This document shows, piece after piece, positions 36,405 to 46,259 of a stretch of 64,000 nt of DNA. Source of the stretch: Strigamia acuminata (Eukaryota; Arthropoda; Chilopoda; Geophilomorpha; Linotaeniidae); assembly GCA_949358305.1 (NCBI GenBank), contig OX442321.1:5791605-5855604 (forward strand). Direction: 5' to 3'. Under the pieces are notes generated by a model that did not search any database, had not been told where the DNA came from, and saw only the letters and a program-made list of their open reading frames with translations. The position numbers and the translations under genes were made by a program. Position 1 is the first letter of the stretch. The number at the start of each line of letters is the position of its first letter.

Positions 36405-37005
36405 ATTTTTTTCTCTGTATTTTACACTAATTTCTCTGTATATTACACTAATTTAACTGTATTTTACACTAATTTAACTGTATTTTACACTAATTTCTCT
36501 GTATTTTACACTAATTTAACTATTTTACACTAATTTAACTATTTTACACTAATTTCTGTGTTTTACATTAATTTCTCTGTATTTTACACTAATTTAACTG
36601 GATTTTACACTAATTTCTCTGTATTTTACACTAATTTCTCTGTATTTTACACTAATTGCTCTAAATTTTACACTAATTTCTCTGTATTTTATACTAATTT
36701 CTCTGTATTTTACACTAATTTAAGTATTTTACACTAATTTAACTTTTTTACATTAATTTCTCTGTATTTTACACTAATTTAACTATTTTACACTAATTTA
36801 ACTGTTTTTTACACTAATTTCTCTGTATTTTACACTAATTTAACTATTTTACACTAATTTAACTGTTTTTTACACTAATTTCTCTGTATTTTACACTAAT
36901 TTAACTATTTTACACTAATTTAACTGTATTTTACACTAATTTAACTGTATTTTACACAAATTTTTCTGTATTTTACACTAATTTCTCTGTATTTTACACT
37001 AATTT
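36405..37005. repeat. 21-bp array
   Basis: The unit is TTTACACTAATTTCTCTGTA plus one base, alternating with a version carrying AACTGTA and a 19-bp short form. The right flank 37130-37510 is C/A-rich. Confidence 0.95.
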
Positions 37006-37129
37006 AATTGAGGTAGCCACTACTCTATTCTTGCAGCATCTAAACTAAAGTAGCGTAGTGCAAAAACAAGTTAAAATCGTGTAAAATTAAATTTTTTACC
37101 TTAAAAATCAGAGAAAATAATACACCAAT

Positions 37130-37510
37130 AATTAATTCCCTTTCCATAACTCCACCGACAAAAATCTGTCGTTAAACAGCCCAAGTGTTCTCGATGTTTG
37201 TGTTTTTGTTTTGCCACGTTAATAAAATACAAAAACAACCGCATTCAAAAACTCGTGTTCCAAGTGTAAAATTTTCCTCAAAAACAAAAACAAACCCACC
37301 GAAAAACCCGACTTCTCCAACGCACTTCATCGCCACCCTCCGCTGACAACCAAATTCGCCACCCAAATCATCCACGATTAATGCACAACCCATGAAAAAT
37401 CACCCTTGACCATCCAAACCACCCCCCACTCCCCAATCCCCCCCCAAAAAATTCCTCAAACCCAAAAAAATAAAAACAAAATAAAAACAAACAAACAAAA
37501 CAAAAAAAGG
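37130..37510 (+). other. C/A-rich flank
   Basis: It runs from the 21-bp array to the next CpG-rich block and consists largely of CAAAAAC and CCACC words. A single GCATTCAAAAACTCG element end lies at 37241. Confidence 0.6.
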
Positions 37511-37753
37511 AAAATAAAGCGAGTGCAACTCGCGACCCCCGCGCCGCTCCGAATGGACTTTGCCCGATGAAGAGGCGCGGCGGGAGGTGGTGGGTGGCGG
37601 TGGCGGTTTGGCGAGGAAGAGAAACCAAGACAAATGTCGTGCCCAGCCCATCCCAGCCCATCCCATCCCCGGCGTTCCTCACGGCGTGAAGTGCGAAGGC
37701 GGCGTACGAGTCGAAATCCGATCGTCCTCCGACATGGCCACGGGCGATTAGTC

Positions 37754-37767
37754 ATTGCCATGGCGAC
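37754..37767. promoter_or_regulatory. X-box-like site ATTGCCATGGCGAC
   Basis: The second half-site is intact; the first has A instead of G. Confidence 0.35.
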
Positions 37768-38143
37768 AGAACTCGACTCCGCCACCCCGTTCCCCCTCCC
37801 ATTTCCCAGAGAAACGCCGGCGTCCTTTGTCATGGTAATGAGAGCGTGCGGTGCGGCGTTTGCGTTCTTTTTTTTTTCTTCTTTCCTTTTCTGGATTTAT
37901 CGACCTTTTGCTCCCCGCCGGATTATCTCGTCTTTCACGTACACGTGAGATAATCAGTCGCGAGTGCGAGAAACGCGGCGTCCACGCGTTGATGGCGCCA
38001 AAAGGGGAGCTGGTGGGGACGCCAAAGTGTTGCGGGGGTGTTGATGGCGTTCGTCGCTGTAAAATGCAGCGCGTGGCGGAAGGCGAACATTCATAAGCTG
38101 CTTACAGGTGATCGATCACTCCTGTCAGTGCAGCGTTCGTCGG

Positions 38144-38157
38144 CGCCACCTGGCGGC
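38144..38157 (-). promoter_or_regulatory. CTCF-like site
   Basis: CGCCACCTGGCGGC matches the reverse complement of the CTCF core, with one mismatch over the 14-base core beginning one base earlier. Confidence 0.4.
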
Positions 38158-38754
38158 ATGAGCGTCTCGCGCTCTCTTTCTCTCTGCCATTTTATCTCGC
38201 GTCGTTTCTTCGGCTCGAATTCACGAGTTTAGGCCGGGAGTGGCGGATTTTCGTCCGTCTGGGGCTGCTGCGATTTTCGGCGGGGCTGATGATGATGAGA
38301 ATGAAGCGATACGAAACGACGGATGTGATATATAGGAAAGAATGTATGAGAAAGAAAGACGTTGAGACGTTGATAAAGGAGTTTGGTATTAATGGCCAAC
38401 ATGAGCCGCATCTTGTTTATTTAGATGGAATCCCGACCCCGTCTTCGGCTTTAATGTCTTCGATCATTCAATATAGGAAGGAGTGTTTGGGAGGAGCATC
38501 GATTGGGCGGGCGATTTCTTTCGTGTGTTTGTTTGTTTGTTTGTTGTTTCGTGTGGAATTTTAATGGTTTTTTTGGTTTTTTTTTTGGTTTTTTTTGGGG
38601 GTTTTTGGTTGGCGGGGAAAGATATTCGATGATGGGAGTGAATGGATGGAAGGCGGCGATGTTGAAGGTTGTTTGGATTTTTGGAGGACGGTCGAAAATT
38701 TTGGTTTAAAGAGTTTAAATTTTGAGATAATGGCTGGAAAGTTGAGCGAAAAAA

Positions 38755-39360
38755 TTTAAATTTTGAGTTGATGGTTGAAAACTTGCGTCAAAAATTCAAG
38801 TTTTGAGCAAGAAATTGATATTTTGAGCGAAAAATTGATATTTTGAGCGAAAAATTGACATTTTGAGCCAAAAATTGACATTTTGAGCCAAAAATTGACA
38901 TTTTGAGCCAAAAATTGACATTTTGAGCCAAAAATTGACATTTTGAGCCAAAAATTGACATTTTTAGCCAAAAATTCAATTTTTAAGCCAAAAATTCAAT
39001 TTTTAAGCCAAAAATTCAATTTTTAAGCCAAAAATTCAATTTTTAAGCCAAAAATTCAATTTTTAAACCAAAAATTCAATTTTTAAGCCAAAAATTCAAT
39101 TTTTAAGCCAAAAATTCAATTTTTAAGCCAAAAATTCAATTTTTAAGCCAAAAATTCAATTTTTAAGCCAAAAATTCAATTTTTAAGCCAAAAATTCAAT
39201 TTTTAAGCCAAAAATTCAATTTTTAAGCCAAAAATTCAATTATTCAACCAAAAATTCAATTTTTTAGCCTAAAATCCAAATTTTGAGCCAAAAATTCAAA
39301 TTTTGAGCTTAAAATTCAAATTTTGAGCCTAAAATCCAAATGTTGAGCCTAAAATCTAAA
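38755..39360. repeat. Perfect 20-bp array
   Basis: About 30 units of exactly 20 bp run here. CAAAAATTGACATTTTGAGC dominates the left half and CCAAAAATTCAATTTTTAAG the right half, each with two A/T tracts 10 bp apart. The left flank 38500-38750 is G/T-rich with no C for tens of bases. The right flank 39361-39540 is C/A-rich (26 C, 3 G in 39421-39480). Confidence 0.96.
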
Positions 39361-39649
39361 ACTTTCATCCATAAATCCAAACTTTCCATCCCAAACCCTC
39401 ACACTTCCTAACTCCCATCACAAACAAACCAACACATCTGCTTTCCCATCCCAAAACCCACCGAAAACCCACCGAAAACCCACCCACAAACAACTGCGAT
39501 TCTCCCCATTCTTTCCCCATCAAAACCCAGATTTCTGACATGCAGACAAAAGAGCTCATTCTTTTCCTCCCATTTGAGAAATCAAGCTGTTTGCTGAAAT
39601 TGCATCACCAATTTTTCCATATTCACTGGACACCTAACCCAATTAGCAA

Positions 39650-40260
39650 CCGCGTCTCTTCCATCGTCTTAGAAGACGCGCAAGAAGGAGGAGGCGCTCG
39701 CAGCTGGAAGGAAAGGGATGGTCGGGGGGTGAAAGAGAGAGAGAGAGAGAGATGGGGAGAGGAAGGCCACGGGAAGGGGGGCAGGGAGGGAGGAGCGGTG
39801 CAGATAACGACGCCAGTGATCGCGGGGGCGCTCGACGGGGGCCTCAGGCAGCGAGGGCGCCTCGGGAGAAGATTGGCGTTCGGTGCAGGGGGATGGGAGG
39901 GTGTACGACTGTCGTGCCTCGCCATAACGAACAATCGACGAGTTTTTTTCCTCGCGGTTCATATAGCAGTGAACGTTTGGTGCTGGCTGCTCCCTGGGGA
40001 CAGCCGACCTCGCTACGGCGAAGTCCTAATCGGAGGCAATTAAGGCGTAGCGCTGCTCGTCGACGTTTTAATGAGACTCGGCGCGAACGCACGACCAATT
40101 TGAAAAATGTCTCGCAGCCATCACGGTGAGACGCTGTCGCGCGTGACTGCCTTGTCACGATTCGCAACCCCGAATGTTCGTCTCTTTTCCCCCTCCTCGC
40201 CTTGGTCATTCGTTTGCCTCGCGTGGGTGGCCATTTCCAGAACTAACTCGACGATCTAGA
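39650..40260. other. CpG-rich block 23
   Basis: A GA-rich run at 39729-39752 and CpG-rich sequence follow the C/A-rich flank 39361-39540. The frames here overlap on all strands and are not protein-like. Confidence 0.45.
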
Positions 40261-40789
40261 TGCGATTGAGCGCCTTTTTTTTTTCTTCTTTCTTTTTATT
40301 TATTTATTTTTTTTTTTCGATTTTTTTATTTTTTTTTTATTTATTTATTTTTTTTTCTGGGTCCAATGTTTGAATCGGTCTTTTTATTTTTTTGTTTTTT
40401 TGTATTTAAAAACCTAGGAGACGGAAAAGAATATTTTTTGTTTATTTATTTATTTGTTTTTGTTTGTTCGTTTTATTTTTTATTTTTGTGTTTTTTGGAA
40501 TTATTTTTTATTATTGTCGTGTTTCTATTTGTTTGTTTGTTTGTTTATTTATTTATTTGGGAATATAAAATGAATGTATGAATGGATGTTTTGAATGGAT
40601 TCGAATCCATCCGTTGAAAAGCTGGAAATTATTTTCTTGTGCATTTCTTTGTTTTTATTTCACTTTGACGCAAATAATTGGAGTCTCTCTGCATTTCCCA
40701 AGCGATTTTCGCAAATTTTAAAGCGTAAGAGATGAGAAATTGAAAACTGCAACGTAACAGCTCATTTCCGACTCAAATTGCACCTCGAA

Positions 40790-41205
40790 ATAGTCGAAAT
40801 ATGTCAAATTTCAGGACGAAATGGTCGAAATTTATCGAATTCAAGGCCGAACTGGCCGAAATTTGTCAAATTTAAGGCCGAAAAGGTCTAAAATTACCAA
40901 ATTTAAGACCGAAACGGTCGAAAATTACCAAATTTAAGGCCAAAAAGGTCTAAAATTACTAAATTTAACGCCGAAATGGTCGATATTGTCAATTTTAAGG
41001 CCAAATGGTCGAAATTTGTCAAATTTAAGGCCGAAAAGGTCTCAAATTACCAAATTTAAGACCGAAATGGTCGATATTGTCAATTTTAAGGCCGAAATTG
41101 CCGAAATTTGTCAAATTTAAGGCCAAAAAGGTCTAAAATTACTAAATTTAAGGCCGAAATGGTCGATATTGTCAATTTTAAGGCCGAAATGGTCAAAATT
41201 TGTCT
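40790..41205. repeat. 31-bp array
   Basis: The unit combines AAATTTGTCAAATTTAAGG and CCGAAATGGTCG, about 31 bp, with variants. A T-rich block (40260-40620) precedes it and a CpG-rich block follows from 41260. Confidence 0.9.
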
Positions 41206-41320
41206 CAATTCAACAATTGGTTGATTTCTTTTTGTGTTATTTTTCCGTCACGTGTTTTCGGCGAATCGTGTGTATTTAGTGCCGGTATTCGTTTTCGGCG
41301 TGCAAAATGTTGGGGTTTGC

Positions 41321-41334
41321 GTTGCCGTGGCAAC
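41321..41334. promoter_or_regulatory. X-box-like site GTTGCCGTGGCAAC
   Basis: Both RFX half-sites are perfect. Confidence 0.5.
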
Positions 41335-41394
41335 AGTGTTGAAGTGGTGTGTCAGCGCGCAGGTGTTCCTCGCGCGCGTCTCTTTGAAATTACG

Positions 41395-41408
41395 GTTCCC
41401 ATGGCGAT
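41395..41408. promoter_or_regulatory. X-box-like site GTTCCCATGGCGAT
   Basis: An imperfect palindrome paired with the site at 41321. Confidence 0.35.
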
Positions 41409-41760
41409 GCGTTGCTGGCGTTCAGTTCCCATGATCCATCACGTGCAAGGAACCTCTACTCGACGAATGGCGTAAACAAAATTTCATTAGAGCCAAGCCC
41501 GCCCGCCTTCACCAATAATGTCATTCGCACGCGTCCCGCCAGGGGATGAGAGGCGAAGCTTTTGTCTCGAGACGCCATTAGCGACGACGCGTTCGTCGGA
41601 TGCTCGTCACACCGACTGACGAAAAAAATTAAAGGGCGTGGTCCAGGTGGAAGCAGCGGGTGGCAGCGACGGAAATTCGTTACAAGGAGGGGCGGAACGA
41701 ACGCTCGAATTTTATTTTATCCCTGCTAAATATTGCTTGGTTACCGACTGACGAGCTTAA

Positions 41761-43040
41761 GTTATGCTAAACTTGGCGTTGTCTGGGGGAATCAGCAACT
41801 TGCAAACCGGAAGTTGCTGATTTTTGCATTTTTTGGGATTTTTTTTAAGATTTTTTTTTTTTTTTTTGGGGGGGGGGGGGGGGGAATGGGGTTGCGAAGT
41901 CATCAAAATGCAATCAGTCAAATGTCGGAGAAGTTTGGGTTTGGGTTGCCATCTGGATGACACTAGGTGGAGCTTATTGAGATTTATTTTTGGGGAAGAA
42001 TTTGCATTCAAAAGTTTTTTTTTTTTTTTTTTTTTTTTTATTTATATAAAATTGAAGAGTTTTATGAGAAATGTTATATTTTTTATTGTTTTTAATTTAA
42101 TTTAATTTATTTTGATTGTATTTTTGTTGTTTTTTCAATTTTTGGTGAAGAGAGAAAATGTTTTGCGTTTTAGGTTCATACTTTCTCACCAGATGGAGAT
42201 ATGTGTCTGTTAAGTCGTCTGGAGTCGATTTTCGAGGTTCATGTTGTGTTGAAGCAAGAAAAAAAAACTTTTTGATGTGTTCATTAATTTTTTTACACAT
42301 TTTCATAAATTTGAAGTTTCAATTAAAAAAAAAAAATTTAGAAAAAAACGCAATTTTTTTTTAAAAAAAATATATAAAAATCAAATTTATTTTCCGAAAT
42401 CTCTTTTCCGGTTTCAGATCTATCAGGGCCCTTTACTAAGACAATTTGATGATTTTTGGGTGGGCCCCGTGGATTTTGGTTGTATTTTCGTGTTGCGCGC
42501 ACACTGGTGGCAAAAATTCGTACCGATTGTATGCAAAGTGATTATTTTTTATTTAAATGTAGAAAAATCGAAGAAATAAACATTTTTGAAAGTGAAATCC
42601 ATTTCTTTCACTTTAAGAAGAAAAAAAAATGAAACAAGATGGATTTATTCGTTTCCTGTTGGTCAGAAAAATGATTCAGAGCCAAACTTTTCTTTCCAAG
42701 AACAAACGTGGCCAGTCATTGCAAGTCACTCTTCCGTGAAAACACCGAGTACACAGAAATTGACGCGTGCTTCCATCTACCGTCGAAACACAAAGCCTAA
42801 CTTTAACTTTCTGCCACTAGAGGCCACCTCCACACAAGATCGTAGCTACAACATTAAAACACAATCTACAAACAAAAATTATTTCCAACATTTAAACCAC
42901 TCCAAACCGAAATCAAAACCAAAAACAAACCAAAATCCATAAAACCAAACAACCCCATAAACGAAAAAACCCAATTCTATAAACCCAACTAATTTTAAAC
43001 CCAACTCAAACACACACGCACCAGCCTACTAAACAGCAAT
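41761..43040. other. Non-coding, G/T-biased then C/A-biased
   Basis: Bases 41860-42300 are G/T-rich with T runs. A repeat fragment with GGGCCC and CACTGGTGGCAAAAA lies at 42425-42520. From 42640 to 43040 the sequence becomes C/A-rich. The 118-codon frame at 42586 shows no family resemblance. Confidence 0.4.
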
Positions 43041-43299
43041 CCATCGGATCTGGTGTTGAGAAGAAACTAAACTCGTCAGCTTTGCGCAGAGGCAATACCA
43101 TAATCAATGAAGTTCTTACTGAGATGTGGTTATTGCTAGTTGAAAACTTTACCCAATACCCCGCCGATACGACCCAACGGGTCGGATCAGGCAATTTTTG
43201 AGGGCCTCTACGGGGGCTAAAAAACAAACAAAAATAAGAATTATTTCTGGTTTGAAACTCGGAGTGTGCGAGTACATTCACCGTGTTTGCTCTAAACAA

Positions 43300-43330
43300 T
43301 TGCGGAAGTGTTTGCGCATGCGCACGACGA
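43300..43330. promoter_or_regulatory. ETS plus NRF1 sites (promoter-like)
   Basis: GCGGAAGTG is followed by a perfect NRF1 palindrome TGCGCATGCGCA at 43313-43324, about 1.5 kb upstream of FAM43. Such pairs are typical of TATA-less promoters. Confidence 0.4.
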
Positions 43331-43700
43331 CAGTCCGAGGTGTTTTTGACCCGTTCGTGTTTGCACGCATGGAAGACGTAATGGAGATATGCAAAAATGT
43401 GATGGAAATAAAGCGTTTTGCATGTGGATTTTAAGCCGGTTGTGACCGTTACGTTGGAAGTAGTTAATTATTGTGGCGTTAAGCTGGTTGTTATGCATTC
43501 TTGATTAAGTTAGGAAGCCTTAAAATGGAACCTTATCTGTGTTGACTGAATTCTTGCAAATGTGAAACTTAATCCCGGCCTTAAATTTAGCAAGTACTTT
43601 GTTTTTGTGTTTATTGCGGTACTGTACTTGGAATTATTGATACTAACTTGGAATATGCGACGCTTGGAAATGAATTTTGTTCGGCTGGAATTAAAAATTG

Positions 43701-44300
43701 GTCAGAAAAATTTAAAATTAAAATTAAAATTAAAATTAAAATTTGACAAAAAAATTGAGAATTTGATTTAAAAAAAATTAAATTGTATCAGAAAATTCTA
43801 AATTTATCAAAAAAATTTAGAATTAATCAAAAGAATTCAAAATTAATTCAAAATTAATTCAAAATTCATCAAAAAAGTCAAAATTCATAAGAAAATTTAA
43901 AATTAATTCAAATTTGAACAAAAAATTCAAAACTAATTCAAAATTCATCAAAAAATTCAAAATTAATTCAAAATGCATCAGAAAAATTCAAAATTAATCC
44001 AAAATGCATCAGAAAAATTCAAAATTAATTCAAAATGCATCAGAAAATTCAAAATTAATTCAAAATGCATCAGAAAAATTCAAAATACATCAGCATAATT
44101 CAAAATTAATTCAAAATGCATCAGAAAAATTTAAAATACATCAGCATAATTCAAAATTAATTCAAAATGCATCAGAAAAATTCAAAATACATCAACATAA
44201 TTCAAAATTAATTCAAAATACATCAGAAAAATTCAAAATTAATTCAAAATACATCAGAAAAATTCAAAATTAATTCAAAATACATAAAAACAAAATCAAA
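43701..44300. repeat. 31-bp array upstream of FAM43
   Basis: The main unit of about 31 bp combines AAAATTAATTC, AAAATGCATC and AGAAAAATTC, three steps of 10-11 bp each starting with an A tract. It begins with (AAAATT)n at 43711-43741. The left flank 43430-43700 is G/T-rich and the right flank 44301-44640 is C/A-rich, running into FAM43. Confidence 0.93.
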
Positions 44301-44879
44301 TTCCATAAAAAAAATTCAAAATCTATCATAAAAAAAATCAAAACCCCTGAAAAAAATCAAAATCAATCAAAAAATCCTTAACAAAATCCGAGAAAAAAAA
44401 AAAAACCCAAACTCCCCTTAGTTTATCCACCAGATACCAACTTCTAAAAACTCTAAAAAATCAATTTCCTTCACCAGAAATCCAAAATCCATCAAAAAAA
44501 AAAAAAAAAAAAAAAAACCAACACCAAAATCCCCCAATTTATCACCATCTTTATCTCCAACTTCCGCGAAAAAAAAACCAAAGAAAAAAAAAAAACACAA
44601 CAACTTGATTATAAACTCCGCTCCTCGCAAACCAACATCCAGAGCCCCAGTGAACCCGCCCCGAGCCAATGAAACGCGTGGAACAAGGGGGCCACTTGCC
44701 TCAACTGCCTCGCTTCCAACGTCACACGCACCGAGCAGCAGCAAAACAAAACCAGACCAGACGCCGCCTCACCTTCTGTTCTGTCAGTGCTCACTACTCC
44801 CCGCTCAGTGCACCACCACTCCGCACACCGTGCACACCGCACCACCACATGTTCCCATGGCTCACCCAAACCACCAACC
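44301..44879 (+). other. C/A-rich flank and probable FAM43 promoter/5' UTR
   Basis: G is scarce up to about 44640. CpG content then rises towards the start codon. TTCTGTTCTGTCAG ending at 44784 could be a splice acceptor of a 5' UTR intron. No TATA box is seen. Confidence 0.4.
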
Positions 44880-45674
44880 ATGAACGTCAACATGCAGCGT
44901 TTCTGGAAGAAGCGAAGTGTCACCATCACCGAATACGACCCGACATTTAAGGCTCTCTACCTGGGCAACGTGGTCACCACCTGGGCCAAAGGCGACGGCT
45001 GTGCCGACAAGCCTCTCGCCACCCTCTGGGACAACTACTGCCACAGCACCAAGACCTACTCGACCATGAAAGTGACCGTCACCAACGCCGGACTCAAAGC
45101 AGTCACCAAAGAACACGGCTTGACCGAATACTGGGCGAATCGCATCACGTTCTGCGCCGCGCACAAAAACTATCCCAAAGTTTTCTGCTGGGTCTACCGA
45201 CACGAGGGCAAGAAGCTCAAGCAGGAGCTCAGGTGTCACGCGGTTCTCTGCACCAAAGAGGAGAACGCGAGGAACATGGCCGCGGTGCTCAACGATAAGT
45301 TGACCCAGGCGTTGCAGGAGTTCAGGCGCGAGAAGTTTTGCAGACAGAAAGCGAGGTTGTCGCTCGCGAATTGTGTGTACGACAACCCCAGTCTTCCCAG
45401 GAGGAAGATTCTGCTGAGCACGGGCTCGGCGAACTACAGGCCGCCGCTGGAGAGGTCGAAAAGTGCGCCCAAGTTGATGGCGATTGAGGAGGAAGAGAAG
45501 AGTTTGGAGGTGGACGATTATTCGCGGATTGTGGACGAGAATTGTTTGAATAATAATCTCAGTGGCATCGATTTGAATCCGTCGCCCGTTTCGAATCGCA
45601 TCGAGTTGAGTTGTATCGATGAAGATAATATTTCGGATGAAAGTGGATACATGGAGGAGATTAATAAGGATTAG
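44880..45674 (+). CDS. FAM43: FAM43 family protein (PID/PTB-like domain), single coding exon
   Basis: The frame encodes 264 residues and ends at TAG. It matches the vertebrate FAM43A/FAM43B family. Visible landmarks are YLGNVVTTWAKGDGC (residues 27-41, family form YLGN..T..A.GDGC), KVFCWVYRHE (100-109), LRCHAVLC (117-124) and the family signature RPPLERSKSAPKL (187-199). The first ~160 residues form the phosphotyrosine-interaction-like domain; the tail is acidic and serine-rich. The family's molecular role is poorly defined, so I assign only a probable adaptor function. I chose the ATG at 44880 because it has A at -3 and directly precedes conserved sequence; the frame stays open upstream to about 44787 without resemblance to the family. 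The protein is shorter than human FAM43A (about 420 residues). Third-position base usage flips from C to G near codon 110 (see findings). One coding exon agrees with the intronless vertebrate genes. Confidence 0.93.
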   Translation: MNVNMQRFWKKRSVTITEYDPTFKALYLGNVVTTWAKGDGCADKPLATLWDNYCHSTKTYSTMKVTVTNAGLKAVTKEHGLTEYWANRITFCAAHKNYPKVFCWVYRHEGKKLKQELRCHAVLCTKEENARNMAAVLNDKLTQALQEFRREKFCRQKARLSLANCVYDNPSLPRRKILLSTGSANYRPPLERSKSAPKLMAIEEEEKSLEVDDYSRIVDENCLNNNLSGIDLNPSPVSNRIELSCIDEDNISDESGYMEEINKD

Positions 45675-46130
45675 ATGGGATTTTAATCACGCTGAGATGA
45701 GACTGGATCGACTGTCAACTCAGGGAAAAATAGCAGAAAATCAAATTTTGTTTTTGTTTTTGTTTTTGTTGGAAAATGACGAAATCAACCGTAATTTTCG
45801 ACACAAGCGCCGTTTAAATGTTTTTTTTTTTAGGTCTAAAATGACTATTAATGCGCCTAGTGTTGTAAAATTTAAATAGTTTTGATGCTTTTTGTATACT
45901 AGTGTGTTTGTTGAGTATTATAGGAGGAAAAAATACCAGTACTGCATTTATTCAAGGATATACATGTTTAATTTGTATTCATAGTGACTAAAGTACTCAG
46001 AATTTTTTTTTTTAAATATTTAAAAGTTGTTTAATTTAATGATAGGTATTTATTATTGTGTTGTTTATTTTCTTTCATATAAATTGTGATAAAAATGGCC
46101 GCCCGTAGGAATTTGATCCTGGTTGTTATT

Positions 46131-46165
46131 GTTGCTTAGTAACCGTAACCGAGAGGCAGCCATTT
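46131..46165. promoter_or_regulatory. X-box and YY1-like pair between FAM43 and ATP6AP2
   Basis: GTTGCTTAGTAAC at 46131-46143 is followed by GCAGCCATTTTGG at about 46156. It is the only X-box in the gene-bearing third of the window. Confidence 0.35.
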
Positions 46166-46253
46166 TGGAACGAGAAAATGTCGGATTTGTACATTTTTAT
46201 TTGTCCCATTATTGAATGTAAACATCATTCGAGATAAAAAATTAATTTGAGTA

Positions 46254-46259
46254 AATAAA
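46254..46259 (+). terminator. Candidate poly(A) signal of FAM43
   Basis: This is the first clear AATAAA after the FAM43 stop, about 580 bases downstream, followed by more A/T-rich sequence with further AATAAA copies near 46276. The 3' UTR between is A/T-rich and has no other recognisable feature except the X-box/YY1 pair at 46131-46165. Confidence 0.35.

Larger units (their letters stand above)
37511..38230. other. CpG-rich block 22
   Basis: It contains an X-box at 37754 and a strong CTCF-like site at 38144. GATCGATCAC is near 38109. No coding sequence is recognised. Confidence 0.5.
41260..41760. other. CpG-rich block 24
   Basis: It holds two X-boxes 74 bases apart, CTGGCGTT at 41415 and a CACGTG at 41440. 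A run of fifteen G sits to its right at 41869-41883. Confidence 0.5.

Noticed and set aside
38289-38564. 91-codon frame starting MMMRMKRYETT
   Set aside because: Looks more complex than its neighbours, but it has no family resemblance, lies in the G/T-rich flank and ends in T-rich repeat sequence; evidence is insufficient.
42586-42942. 118-codon frame in the C/A-rich flank
   Set aside because: The composition simply mirrors the A/C bias. No family match is seen and G is nearly absent at the 3' end.
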